Shown: positions 53,556-62,533 of the stretch, one piece after another
Numbering within the stretch: position 1 is the first letter of the stretch
Layout of the letters: each line of letters begins with the position of its first letter
Source of the DNA: Richelia sinica FACHB-800
GTDB taxonomy: Bacteria; Cyanobacteriota; Cyanobacteriia; Cyanobacteriales; Nostocaceae
Direction: 5' to 3'
NCBI RefSeq assembly: GCF_014698825.1
Contig: NZ_JACJTT010000011.1
Span: 1 to 64,000, forward strand
DNA length: 64,000 nt
Translations under genes and position numbers: made by a program
Notes under the pieces: generated by a model
What the model saw: only the letters and a program-made list of their open reading frames with translations
What the model was told of the DNA's origin: nothing
Databases searched by the model: none

Positions 53556-56500
53556 TCACAATTCCTCTAGCCAAGTTTGAAGCACGCCTAATACATTATC
53601 CTGTTGAGGCGGAAAACCACTCAAGGGAGATGCTATTGGCGTATCGGTAATCAAGGCGATTTTTAACCAGTGATTCTGTAATTGCTGACAGAATTTAATT
53701 AATTCTGGGTGAGGATTAATGTTACAGAATATAAGGGCGATTTTATCTGTTTTTAGATGTTCTCTCAAAGGTTGGAGTTCGTTTTCTAAGTCGAATATAT
53801 CTTCTATGCTGTTGGCTTTTTGTTTAGGCAAGATTTCGCCATAAATTTTGATTAAAATACCTTTGGCTATGGCTTTTTCTGCGGTTTTCCCTTCCAAGTT
53901 GGCGGCGTTGAGGGGGATGGGATAGGTGGTGGAGGTGGGTTGCAGTTGCTTTAATTGGGTATAAATATCCGTGTATTGTTGTTGGTTAAGGGTGGTGGTA
54001 TCGGTGGCGTACCATGCTTGGTAGAATTGGGGATAGGTGAGGTTTTTGGCACATTGCCAGAGGATTTTATAACAGTTTTTGTAGAGGTCAAAATTATTTT
54101 CGACTTCATTGGTGAGATGTTTGTTTAAGGCTGACACTGTGATTAAATAGTTATGTTCAGTCTTTAGAATTTTTCCTAAAATATCAGCAACACTGGAACG
54201 AATATCTTCATTCTGAGTGTCATTGAGGAGTTTGATTAAAGCAACAATCACCTGTTCATTTCCTACAGCTATCTTTCCTAAAATATCAGCAACAATCCTA
54301 CGGGTAGGTTCAGACTGAGTGTCTTTGAGGAGTTTGATTAAAGCAGCGATCACCTGTTCATTCCCTACTGCTATGTTTCCTAAAATCTCAGCAACTCTCC
54401 AACGAGTAAATTCATCCTGAATATTTTCTAGGAAGGGAATTACAGCAGAGATCGTTTGTTCATCCCATGCCTCTATCTTTCCTAAACTCTTAGCAAATTT
54501 CCCACGAGTATCTTCAGACTGAATGTCATGAAGAAGAGATATTAAATCAGCTTTCCTACGGGTATCTTCAGACTGAATGTTATGAAAAAGGGATATTAAA
54601 GCCGGAATTACTCTTTCTTTATCAGTCAATAATAAAGTTTTTCTTGCATCTTCTGGAATGGGATCAATAAAATTTAGCCATACTTGTTCTTTACTGTCAA
54701 AATAACCAAATCCCCATTTGATAAGTTGCTCTATAATTTCATCAGCAAGCAAACAACTTTTAAACTCAACAAGGGCTATACCAGATTGAACATAAGCTAG
54801 ATTAGTATAAAAATTATTTACACCATCTTTAAAATTAACTAATTTTTTAATAAACTCTTTCTTTTTATCGTCAATATTTTCTCTTCCCATCCACAATAAA
54901 AATATTTCATTCCATTCATTCTCAAAAATGCGATATTTCTTACCCTCAACAGGTTTATCTACATGATTTTTAGGTAAAAAATAATCCCAATCATCAATCA
55001 CACAAGCTGCAAAATATTCTGCAAAACTCAGGTGAAAGAAAGCATAAACCCTTTCATCAGTTTTTTGGTCACGATAAACCCAATTTAACCAACCTAACTT
55101 TTCTGCTAACTCAAACTCATCTAAACTCATCACATCTTTAATCACAGACTCCTTGAGACTGATTTGTTCATCAATCATCTTCAAAGCCAAATTTCCCAAA
55201 GCCTGATTTAACTGTTGTCTTTGCGCTGCTGTAGTGCCAAATTCCCCTTTTTTCCATTCATAAGTTGCATCCACAAAACGCTGATACAAATTCGCTTTGG
55301 TTTCCGGTAATTCCCCTTGCAAAAAATACCAACTCTGACACAACATTGCCAACCGCAAAGGGTTTTTGACTAAATCAAAAATGCGGCTGTGTTGGGGTGC
55401 GGTTAACTTTTGCTGTAACAGTTCCCCTAACTCCCGTTTTTCCGCTTTTTCATACCACTGCTGAATAAAATCTCCCACTTGGACATCACTAAAAGCCAGA
55501 GTGCGATAGTATTCAAAATTAGCAATGGGGTTAGGTTGCCAAACATTGAGACGACAGGTGAGAATTACCCTAGTCCAAGTTACCCATCCTTCTAATTGGC
55601 TATGGAGTTGGAATAAAGGTGAGTTTGCGGTGGTTTTCATCTCATCCACCCCATCCAACAGCAACCACACTCGCTTATCCTTAAACTGTTGCTTAAAATT
55701 TTCCTCTAAAGTCTGTGTAACGGTAATTTGGGAGGGAATAAACTTTAAAGCCTCTTCTAGCCAAGTATGCAGTAAATAGTCTTTTATGGTTCTATTGTCT
55801 AAGCGATTGAGATTAATAAAAATAGGGCTAGGATAATCAGAATTATCGGCTAAATATTCGGCAATTTTGCTTAACCAAGTGGTTTTTCCTGCCCCTGGTT
55901 CTCCAATAATGGCTAAATTTTTGGATTGTTGGCCTATGACTTCATCAATAAATTGCTGATATTCGTATTGTTTGGTAATTTCTTCTGATTTTAATTCATA
56001 TTGCCGCATTCCCTCAGCCGCATCGGGAAAGGGTATTTCTTCTTTTCGTCGTGCGGGTTTGGGTTGAACTAAACCTAATGGAACAAAGATTTCTATTTCG
56101 TGTTTTAATTCGGTGATTTGTCGTCTTAATCGTTGTTGTTCTTGCTGTTTTTGTAGCATTTTCTGGCACACTTCGCGCCAGTTGATTTGTAGGTTTTCAG
56201 GTTGGGGTTCAGGTTGATTATTTTGGTTTTTTTGTTGTGCAAGCCATTCAGGATATTTCTCGTCCCAAAGCCATTTATAAGCCTGTTTCCAAGGCTCATT
56301 TCCTTTTTTTGGTCTGCCCTTTTCTGAGATGATAATACAATTATGTTTTACAAAAATAGGATAAATATTAAGTCTTAATTCATCTCTAATTTTTTGAGTT
56401 TTATTAAAATATTCATTCTTATTATTAAAAGTAATTTTCTCAGCAAGGCTATCCTCATCATCAATAGCATAGTTATTCGGGTCAAATCTAACTATAAATA

Positions 56501-56597
56501 CTTTATATGTGTCTCCAGTAAATTCAAATTCTCTGGATATCTCTTGTAGAAATTGTTGTTGTAATGTTGTCAGTTCTGGGGATATCATAAATTGCAC
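53556..56597 (-). CDS. NACHT-domain STAND ATPase with HEAT repeats
   Basis: 1013 aa. A unique N-terminal region of about 190 residues (including a Q-rich coiled segment), then the NACHT ATPase: P-loop GEPGAGKTT at 232-239, Walker B VWLLLDGVDEM (about 309-319), and helical/winged regions ending FHLSFAEYFAACV (about 510-522). From about 640 to 810 at least four HEAT-like repeats of ~33 residues (VIAALIKLLKDTQSEPTRRI VADILGKIAVGNEQ) follow. The C-terminal ~180 residues resemble the alpha/beta domain of cyanobacterial NACHT proteins (FYQAWYA, AEKAIAKGILIKIYGEILPK). No nuclease, TIR or caspase effector domain is obvious. Bacterial NACHT proteins often sense phage; the function here is unproven. 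Confidence 0.85.
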   Translation of the reverse strand: MQFMISPELTTLQQQFLQEISREFEFTGDTYKVFIVRFDPNNYAIDDEDSLAEKITFNNKNEYFNKTQKIRDELRLNIYPIFVKHNCIIISEKGRPKKGNEPWKQAYKWLWDEKYPEWLAQQKNQNNQPEPQPENLQINWREVCQKMLQKQQEQQRLRRQITELKHEIEIFVPLGLVQPKPARRKEEIPFPDAAEGMRQYELKSEEITKQYEYQQFIDEVIGQQSKNLAIIGEPGAGKTTWLSKIAEYLADNSDYPSPIFINLNRLDNRTIKDYLLHTWLEEALKFIPSQITVTQTLEENFKQQFKDKRVWLLLDGVDEMKTTANSPLFQLHSQLEGWVTWTRVILTCRLNVWQPNPIANFEYYRTLAFSDVQVGDFIQQWYEKAEKRELGELLQQKLTAPQHSRIFDLVKNPLRLAMLCQSWYFLQGELPETKANLYQRFVDATYEWKKGEFGTTAAQRQQLNQALGNLALKMIDEQISLKESVIKDVMSLDEFELAEKLGWLNWVYRDQKTDERVYAFFHLSFAEYFAACVIDDWDYFLPKNHVDKPVEGKKYRIFENEWNEIFLLWMGRENIDDKKKEFIKKLVNFKDGVNNFYTNLAYVQSGIALVEFKSCLLADEIIEQLIKWGFGYFDSKEQVWLNFIDPIPEDARKTLLLTDKERVIPALISLFHNIQSEDTRRKADLISLLHDIQSEDTRGKFAKSLGKIEAWDEQTISAVIPFLENIQDEFTRWRVAEILGNIAVGNEQVIAALIKLLKDTQSEPTRRIVADILGKIAVGNEQVIVALIKLLNDTQNEDIRSSVADILGKILKTEHNYLITVSALNKHLTNEVENNFDLYKNCYKILWQCAKNLTYPQFYQAWYATDTTTLNQQQYTDIYTQLKQLQPTSTTYPIPLNAANLEGKTAEKAIAKGILIKIYGEILPKQKANSIEDIFDLENELQPLREHLKTDKIALIFCNINPHPELIKFCQQLQNHWLKIALITDTPIASPLSGFPPQQDNVLGVLQTWLEEL

Positions 56598-57065
56598 CTC
56601 TATGATTCATTATATATAAACAATTTCAATATTCTCAATTAGCTTCATAACCCGCCTGGGAATTAATTCCTAGTCTAATAGCCAAAGTCCGTTAAAACGG
56701 ACTATAAATTTTTATTTATATGTAAGGATTTAGCATTGCTAAACGTCTCCCAATTAAGGCTTTTTGTATATATAGTTTGTATGGCTACAGCACGCAAGCT
56801 ATCAACAATCAAATATAGAAATGCCCTATTTCCAAAATAACATGATCAATCATGATGAGGCTGATTTCTATTAAATTCTATTAAATTCTATTTTTTGGAT
56901 ATTTTTTCTCTATTTTTTATTTGATTTTATATAAATCATAGGACTGACGCAAGATTAAAGTATTTCCATCATTGCCACCACAGGGAAGCAATCTCAAACC
57001 CATATTTTTCTTAGCCTATGCGTAAGTCCTGAATCAAACAAACAAAACAATCGGAGGCATTTATC
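56598..57065. other. Intergenic with repeats and a MITE
   Basis: About 470 AT-rich bases upstream of the NACHT gene: a GTCCGTTAAAACGGAC palindrome near 56687-56702, two and a half copies of TTCTATTAAA at 56866-56891, and MITE family A at 56940-57030. No gene on either strand that I can support. Confidence 0.5.
56940..57030. mobile_element. MITE-like element, family A, full copy
   Basis: 91 bp with inverted ends AGGACTGACGCAAG and (reverse complement of the right end) AGGACTTACGCATAG. The interior shares CACAGGGAAGCAATCTCAAA with 7141-7215 and, inverted, with 38877-38948. It is too short to encode a transposase; presumably mobilised in trans. Confidence 0.75.
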
Positions 57066-57194
57066 ATGGATTTTTTAACTATTATTGTCACGGCTTTAAT
57101 CACTTGGACAATTGAGAAATCTGCGGATGAGGTTCTATTTTGGGTGAAGAAAAATATCAGAGAAAAATCTTCTGATAACAACGAGGATAAATAG
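57066..57194 (+). CDS. Small membrane protein, 42 aa
   Basis: ATG 57066 to TAG 57192-57194, preceded by GGAGG at eight bases, one of the best ribosome sites in the window. Sequence begins MDFLTIIVTALITWTIEKSA, giving one probable TM helix (about 3-16), followed by DEVLFWVKKNIREK and a charged Asn/Asp/Lys tail. It lies divergent from the NACHT gene, ~470 bp away, just after a MITE. No family recognised. The hydrophobic-then-basic design resembles many tiny membrane peptides, including type I toxins, but that is only a resemblance. Confidence 0.6.
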   Translation: MDFLTIIVTALITWTIEKSADEVLFWVKKNIREKSSDNNEDK

Positions 57195-57212
57195 CTATCA
57201 AGTTTATGTAAC

Positions 57213-57320
57213 TCAACGCTTAGGTGCGAGTTTATTTGATTGTGCCAAGACTTTACCAATTAACATAGAGGCAATAAAAGCTATAGCCCAAATCACAATT
57301 TCAGCTTTTGATTTCTCCAA
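57213..57320 (-). CDS. Possible 35-aa small membrane peptide
   Basis: A TTG-started minus-strand frame reads LEKSKAEIVIWAIAFIASML IGKVLAQSNKLAPKR with a clear hydrophobic helix and a basic end; AGGA lies eight bases upstream. It converges on the 42-aa ORF with an 18-bp gap. The rare start codon and short length make it doubtful. Confidence 0.3.
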   Translation of the reverse strand: MEKSKAEIVIWAIAFIASMLIGKVLAQSNKLAPKR

Positions 57321-57337
57321 TTAATATCCTGTTCAAT

Positions 57338-57410
57338 ACTTCTGTTCGCGTAGCGTGCCGTAGGCATACTTCTCTCCCTCACAGATACCATTTCCAGCAA
57401 ACCCCATATA
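57338..57410. repeat. Dispersed repeat, second extended copy
   Basis: ACTTCTGTTCGCGTAGCGTG followed by CCGTAGGCATACTTCT, then CCCTCACAGATA and AGCAAACCCCATA: same extended unit as 239-311, about 57 kb away, with a handful of differences. Confidence 0.85.
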
Positions 57411-57412
57411 CT

Positions 57413-57445
57413 TAAAAAGCTTCCCTGATTAACATCAAGGAAGCT
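57413..57445 (-). terminator. Terminator of the 6S RNA gene
   Basis: On the minus strand AGCTTCCTTGAT-gtta-ATCAGGGAAGCT forms a 12-bp stem with one mismatch, directly followed by TTTTT (plus strand AAAAA at 57414-57418). Confidence 0.8.
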
Positions 57446-57457
57446 GAAATTTTTAGT

Positions 57458-57638
57458 TCACCGCAACGCCGTTTTACCTAAGTTTATGACCTGGTTAAAC
57501 CAGGTGGGTGCTGATCTTTCTCATTTAAAGTTTCCGAGTACAAGCTCGGTCTACTGCCACGAGAACTTATTAGCTCCCTTTTTCTTAAAGACATAGATCA
57601 AAAAACTTGTTGGCAGTCACCAATCGTCGCAGTGCAAC
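57458..57638 (-). ncRNA. ssaA: 6S RNA (RNA polymerase regulator)
   Basis: About 180 nt on the minus strand. The 5' segment CACTGCGACG (57634-57625) pairs over ten positions, including two G-U, with the 3' segment CGTTGCGGTG (57468-57459), giving the closing stem. The middle ends in a terminal hairpin CCGAG-CTTGTA-CTCGG. TATAAT on the minus strand (57645-57650) sits seven bases before the proposed 5' end and a terminator follows at 57413-57445. Location beside purK is the known place of the cyanobacterial 6S gene. 6S RNA mimics an open promoter and sequesters housekeeping RNA polymerase. Ends are estimates. Confidence 0.82.
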
Positions 57639-57736
57639 TAACTCATTATAGCCTTCAAGAATAGATTGTGTGTGGTATCTGCAAAATTTTTCCCAAATTT
57701 TTGTGAGACCCCTGCCTTCTGCCTTCTGCTTTCTGC

Positions 57737-58876
57737 CTATCCTGGATACCAGATAGATTCTATCCTGTGAATGATTTCATTAGCTTTATCTTGATTTAGC
57801 TCATCTAACAAGACGGTGACATGTCCTAACTTACGTCCGGGACGGGATGCAGTTTTACCATACCAGTGAACTTGAGAATGGGGTATTTCTCCTAGTTGCT
57901 GGCGTTTTTGCTGGTAGTCACTGTCAGCAGTTTCATAACCCAGGAGGTTAACCATGACTGCACCAGGACAGTGTAAGGAGGGATTTGCTAATGGTAAGCC
58001 GCAAACGGCCCGCAAATGCTGTTCAAATTGGGAAGTTTCGCAAGCATCAATGGAAAAATGCCCAGAGTTGTGGGTGCGGGGTGCAATTTCGTTGACTAAA
58101 ACTTTGCCTTCAGGGGTGAGAAATAGCTCAATTCCAAATACACCCACTACATCCAAGCTATCTAATAGTGTACGAGCGATCGCTTGAATTTCTGCTGCTT
58201 GTTGGTCTGTAATCTGTGCCGGGGCAATTACCCGCTTACATACCTGCTGTTCTTGTTGGGTTTCTACCACTGGATAGATGACAACTTCTCCCGTTACACA
58301 ACGGGCCGCAATCACTGCTAATTCTCGCTCAAAGGGGACAAATTCTTCTACTAATAATTGGGCCTTAGTTTGACTGATAACCTGTAATAAAGTCTGCAAA
58401 TCATGAATAATATATGTTCCCTGGCCATCATAACCATGCCGTCTGGCTTTGAGTACCACAGGTAAACCAAAATATTCAATTTTTGATTGAATATCCTCTA
58501 TTTGTTCCAGGGCAAAAAAATTAGGGACTGGTAATTGTAAATCCCGTAAATAACAGCGTTGATGATATTTATCTAATAGGGGTGCTAAGGCTGATAATTG
58601 GGGACGAAAACAGACACCTTGTGCCGCTAATAAAGATAAAGCTTCTAAATCGACAAATTCATTCTCAAAGGTGATGACATCACATTGATTAGCTAAATTA
58701 GCAGTAGCGATCGCATCATCCACTGCCCCATATACTATATCCTGAGCAATAGCCACAGCCGGATCATTTTGACTAGGCGTTTGCACCACTAATTCAACTC
58801 CTAGCTTTGTTGCTGCATCACCCATCATCCAAGCTAGTTGTCCACCACCAATTACCCCTACACGCTTCATTTGCAC
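57737..58876 (-). CDS. purK: N5-carboxyaminoimidazole ribonucleotide synthase
   Basis: 379 aa, ATP-grasp fold. N-terminus RVGVIGGGQLAWMMGDAA, ATP-grasp motifs LPVVLKARRHGYDGQGTYII (about 139-158) and LVEEFVPFERELAVI, metal loop LVNEIAPRTHNSGHFSIDAC (about 262-281) typical of PurK. It converts AIR to N5-CAIR with ATP and bicarbonate in purine synthesis; PurE is elsewhere. Its start overlaps the 3' end of the upstream pentapeptide-repeat gene by 10 bp, so the two are translationally coupled. The 6S RNA gene follows on the same strand. Confidence 0.96.
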   Translation of the reverse strand: MQMKRVGVIGGGQLAWMMGDAATKLGVELVVQTPSQNDPAVAIAQDIVYGAVDDAIATANLANQCDVITFENEFVDLEALSLLAAQGVCFRPQLSALAPLLDKYHQRCYLRDLQLPVPNFFALEQIEDIQSKIEYFGLPVVLKARRHGYDGQGTYIIHDLQTLLQVISQTKAQLLVEEFVPFERELAVIAARCVTGEVVIYPVVETQQEQQVCKRVIAPAQITDQQAAEIQAIARTLLDSLDVVGVFGIELFLTPEGKVLVNEIAPRTHNSGHFSIDACETSQFEQHLRAVCGLPLANPSLHCPGAVMVNLLGYETADSDYQQKRQQLGEIPHSQVHWYGKTASRPGRKLGHVTVLLDELNQDKANEIIHRIESIWYPG

Positions 58877-59358
58877 CCCAAAGAATCACGAGTTCTTACG
58901 CCAGTTTTAGAATTTACACCGCTGGCTTTTTGACATAGCTCTTTTACTTGTGCCCCATCTAAAATAGCATCTGTAAAATCTGCACCTTCAATGTTGACAT
59001 CTGTAAAAGTAGTCCGCAGTAAAAGAGTTTCCAATAAGACAGCATCACTTAAATCAGCCTCTGTTAAGTGTACCTGATCCAGCATGGCATTTGTTAAATC
59101 GGCTCCATGGAGATTGGCCTGGGTCATGACGGATGCACTTAACACTGCTCCCCTTAAGTCAGCGTTGGTAAAGTTCACCATTTCTAAATTGGCATTAGAA
59201 AATTCTGCCGCTTGCAAATTCTGTCCTGAAAAATCTTTTCTGGCTAACTCTGCATTGCTAAAGGATAAGGGATGAGTCCAATCTACTGCTGAAGCTGGAT
59301 AGGCCATGAGCCACAGCATTAATGCTGATAGTAATGCTATTATTTGCTGACGATACAT
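58867..59358 (-). CDS. Exported pentapeptide-repeat protein
   Basis: 163 aa. Signal peptide MYRQQIIALLSALMLWLMAY PASA (cleavage near 24). Residues about 35-145 are tandem A(D/N)LXX repeats (ANLEMVNFTNADLRGAVLSA, ANLHGADLTNAMLDQ, ADLSDAVLLE), which fold into a right-handed quadrilateral beta-helix. A C-terminal pair of Cys (CQKASG, LGCK) may form a disulfide. Lumenal or periplasmic location is likely, as for many cyanobacterial pentapeptide proteins; function unknown. Its stop overlaps purK. Confidence 0.9.
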   Translation of the reverse strand: MYRQQIIALLSALMLWLMAYPASAVDWTHPLSFSNAELARKDFSGQNLQAAEFSNANLEMVNFTNADLRGAVLSASVMTQANLHGADLTNAMLDQVHLTEADLSDAVLLETLLLRTTFTDVNIEGADFTDAILDGAQVKELCQKASGVNSKTGVRTRDSLGCK

Positions 59359-59935
59359 ATTAATTTGCTGGTCGATAGTTTAAGAGCTAAGTATTATATC
59401 TTAACATTTTGTCATATTTGTCATGAAAGCCCAGTAGCTGCCTTTTTCCTAGCTACCTGAATTGTGAGAGTTACTGAAGAGAATCTGCTGCTACTTTTAC
59501 AGGAATTGACTGGAAATTTTGATTTCGATATTATATGTAAAATTTTAGTTTAGTCATGATAGCTAAGGTAAAGCACAAATGATAGTTCCTGAAGAGAGAA
59601 GACAAAGCAAATTATCTATTTTCATAAAGATTTAGCAATCATATATAAATAAATTATGAATTTAGAATTCATTAATTATTGAGCGAATACTCGCTTGGTA
59701 ATTTACATTTATTGACATAGATAATTGCAAGTAAAGTTTATTTTCATTCTCTGTTCAACCTCACTATCGACTGTTAGTCTTTTCATTAAGCTAATGAAGG
59801 CTTTCTGAACACTAATAAATGTTCATGATTATAGTTTTGAACATAACTTTCCTAAAAATAATCAATTAAGCCCTAATTTAGCTAAGTTTGAGATTTCCTC
59901 AACACACAGTTTAGATAAATACCTTACTACCTTCG
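59359..59935. other. Intergenic, about 580 bp, no gene seen
   Basis: AT-rich divergent promoter space. TGAACACTAATAAATGTTCA near 59806-59825 is an inverted repeat with 6-bp arms. No coding frame, tRNA or dispersed repeat recognised. Confidence 0.45.
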
Positions 59936-60292
59936 ATGATGAATCGTTACTCTATCAAATGGATTGAGGCTTGGTGCCTAGAAAACGGTTGGACAGACCT
60001 GTTTGTTGAACGCCGAAACAACTACTGGGCTTTTCCTCCTGGATGCGTAATGCCAGAACCGATTCCTGTACATGTATTGAGATTAATTAAAGAAGAGAAT
60101 GGATTCACCAACGAGGAGCTATTTTGGTCGCTTTCGGCGGTGTTGCTGACAATTTTATCTATTATTTATACTATTAGCTTCAAATGTCCCATTCCTTTAG
60201 TTTTAGCTTTTGCCTTTAATGCCATCACTGTGGCACAGTTTGAACCGGAAGATGATTATGGCAGTCCGATGATGATTTGTGAGCATGAATAA
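59936..60292 (+). CDS. Hypothetical membrane protein
   Basis: 118 aa (or 117 from the next Met). The N-terminal half is soluble, with several Trp (IKWIEAWCLENGWTDLFVER) and a PPGCVMPEPIP segment; two hydrophobic stretches follow (LLTILSIIYTISFKCP and LVLAFAFNAITVAQF, about 68-103), then an acidic tail. I recognise no family. Codon use and frame integrity look genuine. Confidence 0.6.
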   Translation: MMNRYSIKWIEAWCLENGWTDLFVERRNNYWAFPPGCVMPEPIPVHVLRLIKEENGFTNEELFWSLSAVLLTILSIIYTISFKCPIPLVLAFAFNAITVAQFEPEDDYGSPMMICEHE

Positions 60293-60401
60293 GACATGAA
60301 TGGCTTATTCACTAAGGAGTTGCATCTCCGTGTTTGCTCATTGATTGAAGATGGCAATAGTCAAGGATGGAGTTGGCACAATCTCATATTTTTAATTAAT
60401 T

Positions 60402-60435
60402 ACTGCTCTTGTTTAAACTGCCCTGCAAGAGCAGT
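60402..60435. terminator. Hairpin, likely terminator of the GTPase gene
   Basis: ACTGCTCTTG and CAAGAGCAGT form a perfect 10-bp stem around TTTAAACTGCCCTG. The loop's GTTTAAACTGC can also pair with the following GCAGTTTAAAC, giving an alternative fold. It lies 70 bp past the GTPase stop. Confidence 0.5.
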
Positions 60436-60505
60436 TTAAACTATTAAAAGTAGAGATTTTGCAGTCCTATACCTATGTTGATATTTTCGTTGATTTGATG
60501 AAAAT

Positions 60506-62404
60506 TTAACTTTGCTGAAGATAATAATAAAATCTTGCTTGTAGTTGTTCAATAGTTAAATCTTGGGTTAAATATTCTATAAAAGCATGACCAAAAGCCC
60601 AAGCATTGCGGTCTGGACGACCAGAATTTTCTAATAACAATGGCCAGAGTGATAGCAGGTCAAAGGTGCGGGGGGAAGATTTATCTATATTGAATAGGGG
60701 AAACAGTTCATAGGCCATTTGTAATTTGCCAATGACGATGGGTAATTGTTCCACGGGAATTTTCTCTGCAAGTAAATAAGCGAGGGTGGGAGAACCGGTG
60801 GAAAGAGTGGAAATAAATTGTAGAACAGGACTTTTTAACAGTGCAGCGAGTCCTTGAGTTGTGGTCATTTGAAAGGTGTAATTGTCTATGATTTTCGCTG
60901 CGGTGACGGTGCGAGTTTCTTGGTTGCGTAAGAACCGCGCGAGACGTAATTGCTTGGCAGGTGCGATCGCTTCTATAATGCCCCTAGATAACTGCTCTAT
61001 CCCCCACTCACTTCTACCGCTATTCCCATCATTGGTGACGATGGGTAAAACCAAATTACTCACATTACCCAGTAACTGACGACGATATTCTGTCGCTTCT
61101 CTAATGGCTATTTCCTTTGGTTTTTCTCCTGACTCCCAGTTATAAGGTGGTTGCCATTCCCGAATGGGACGCAGACGGTCTACTTGGGAGACAATAGTAA
61201 TCATTGGTAAGTCGGGGACTTCTGCTTTGATATCTTCTAGGAAATCTACATCCATTTGCAAAGCAGGGTCGAGGGCCGGAGTCACTAACAATAATAAATC
61301 TGCATTACTGGCATAATCTAACACTATATTTCTTAAGTCCTCACGCTGGACTTGTTCATAACCTGGCGTATCACATAGGGTTAAAGCTTCACCTGTATCT
61401 AATTCCCAGTGATAACTCTGAATTTTATCTGTACTAGGTAATACATCTACTGCCGCTAGTTCAGCTTGAAAGAGAGTATTAATTACACTGCTTTTACCTG
61501 CACCTGTTCTTCCTGCGAGGAGGATATTTAGGGGTTTTGCTTTTACCTTTTCTAAGGGTTCAGCTTGGGTGATAATTTCCCGTAGAGTTTGGGTTTTAGA
61601 ATCATTGACAGTAGGTGTTGGTAATTCGATTTTACTGCCAGTGTAGAGAGCGATCGCTTGTTTGCATAAATTTCGTAAAGCAGCTTCTCGTAATAGCTGA
61701 CTGACATTGACTAACAATTCTTGGGTTGCACGGTTATTTGCACCTTGACTAGCTTGTTTTGCTACTGCTGCAACTGGGTTTAACAACCATTGGGCCCAGT
61801 TCCAAGCTTGTAAAAATTTCCGTGCTGATGGTTCTAACTTGCGATAGACTTCATAGGCTTGATAAGCTTGTCCTACGGTAACTTGATTGAGGACAGGTGA
61901 TAATTTTCCCATCCATTGATCCATATCGTCTACAGTGCCCCGAATCAGCCCGTATACTTGGGGAATATAGATATTGAGTAGGGGATATTTAACTTCTGGG
62001 TTATAAATATGAGCGATCGCTACTACTAAATTTTGACATCTTTGCCAGAAAGTTTGCCAGTCTTCCCAAATTAATCGGTCTTGTTGTGCTTCATCCAGAA
62101 TTTTTTGTAAAGCCTTTTCTACTTGCTGAGTAGTATCTTTACCAACTAATTCATCATTATTACTAACTTGGGCTTCTAATTCTCCCCTCACCTCTGCCAA
62201 TACCGACTCAATTTCATTGACTGCCGGTTTCGTCCAGCGTACCAATAACCATCGCCATCCTACCAGTACCAGACTAAATATAGCCCAAATCCAACTTAGC
62301 CCCCAAGCATGAATTTGCGTACCAGCAGCAACGAGTAAGAAGGTGATAATTGTTGCCAATGGAGAAATCAAGATGATCCATTGCCAAAGTTGTAACCGTA
62401 CCAT
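60506..62404 (-). CDS. Membrane-anchored dynamin/Era-like GTPase
   Basis: 632 aa. Two N-terminal TM helices (LWQWIILISPLATIITFLLV and SWIWAIFSLVLVGWRWLLV, about 5-56), a helical region, then a GTPase domain: G1 GRTGAGKSSVIN (about 296-307), G3 DTPGYEQ (about 344-350), G4 SQVDRL (about 398-403). The C-terminal ~150 residues are helical. The layout fits cyanobacterial GTPases related to YcjX/Era/dynamin-like proteins acting at membranes, but no specific role is known. Start ATG 62404. Confidence 0.82.
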   Translation of the reverse strand: MVRLQLWQWIILISPLATIITFLLVAAGTQIHAWGLSWIWAIFSLVLVGWRWLLVRWTKPAVNEIESVLAEVRGELEAQVSNNDELVGKDTTQQVEKALQKILDEAQQDRLIWEDWQTFWQRCQNLVVAIAHIYNPEVKYPLLNIYIPQVYGLIRGTVDDMDQWMGKLSPVLNQVTVGQAYQAYEVYRKLEPSARKFLQAWNWAQWLLNPVAAVAKQASQGANNRATQELLVNVSQLLREAALRNLCKQAIALYTGSKIELPTPTVNDSKTQTLREIITQAEPLEKVKAKPLNILLAGRTGAGKSSVINTLFQAELAAVDVLPSTDKIQSYHWELDTGEALTLCDTPGYEQVQREDLRNIVLDYASNADLLLLVTPALDPALQMDVDFLEDIKAEVPDLPMITIVSQVDRLRPIREWQPPYNWESGEKPKEIAIREATEYRRQLLGNVSNLVLPIVTNDGNSGRSEWGIEQLSRGIIEAIAPAKQLRLARFLRNQETRTVTAAKIIDNYTFQMTTTQGLAALLKSPVLQFISTLSTGSPTLAYLLAEKIPVEQLPIVIGKLQMAYELFPLFNIDKSSPRTFDLLSLWPLLLENSGRPDRNAWAFGHAFIEYLTQDLTIEQLQARFYYYLQQS

Positions 62405-62533
62405 TACCTTATACCTGCTGTATTGATAGTGCTATTGCTATTGTCTATCAAAAATGCGATATTTCTGATTTAAATGGAAGAGCCTATATACTAACAAATA
62501 CCGCTTGTTCTGGTCACTCTTAAGATTCAAATC

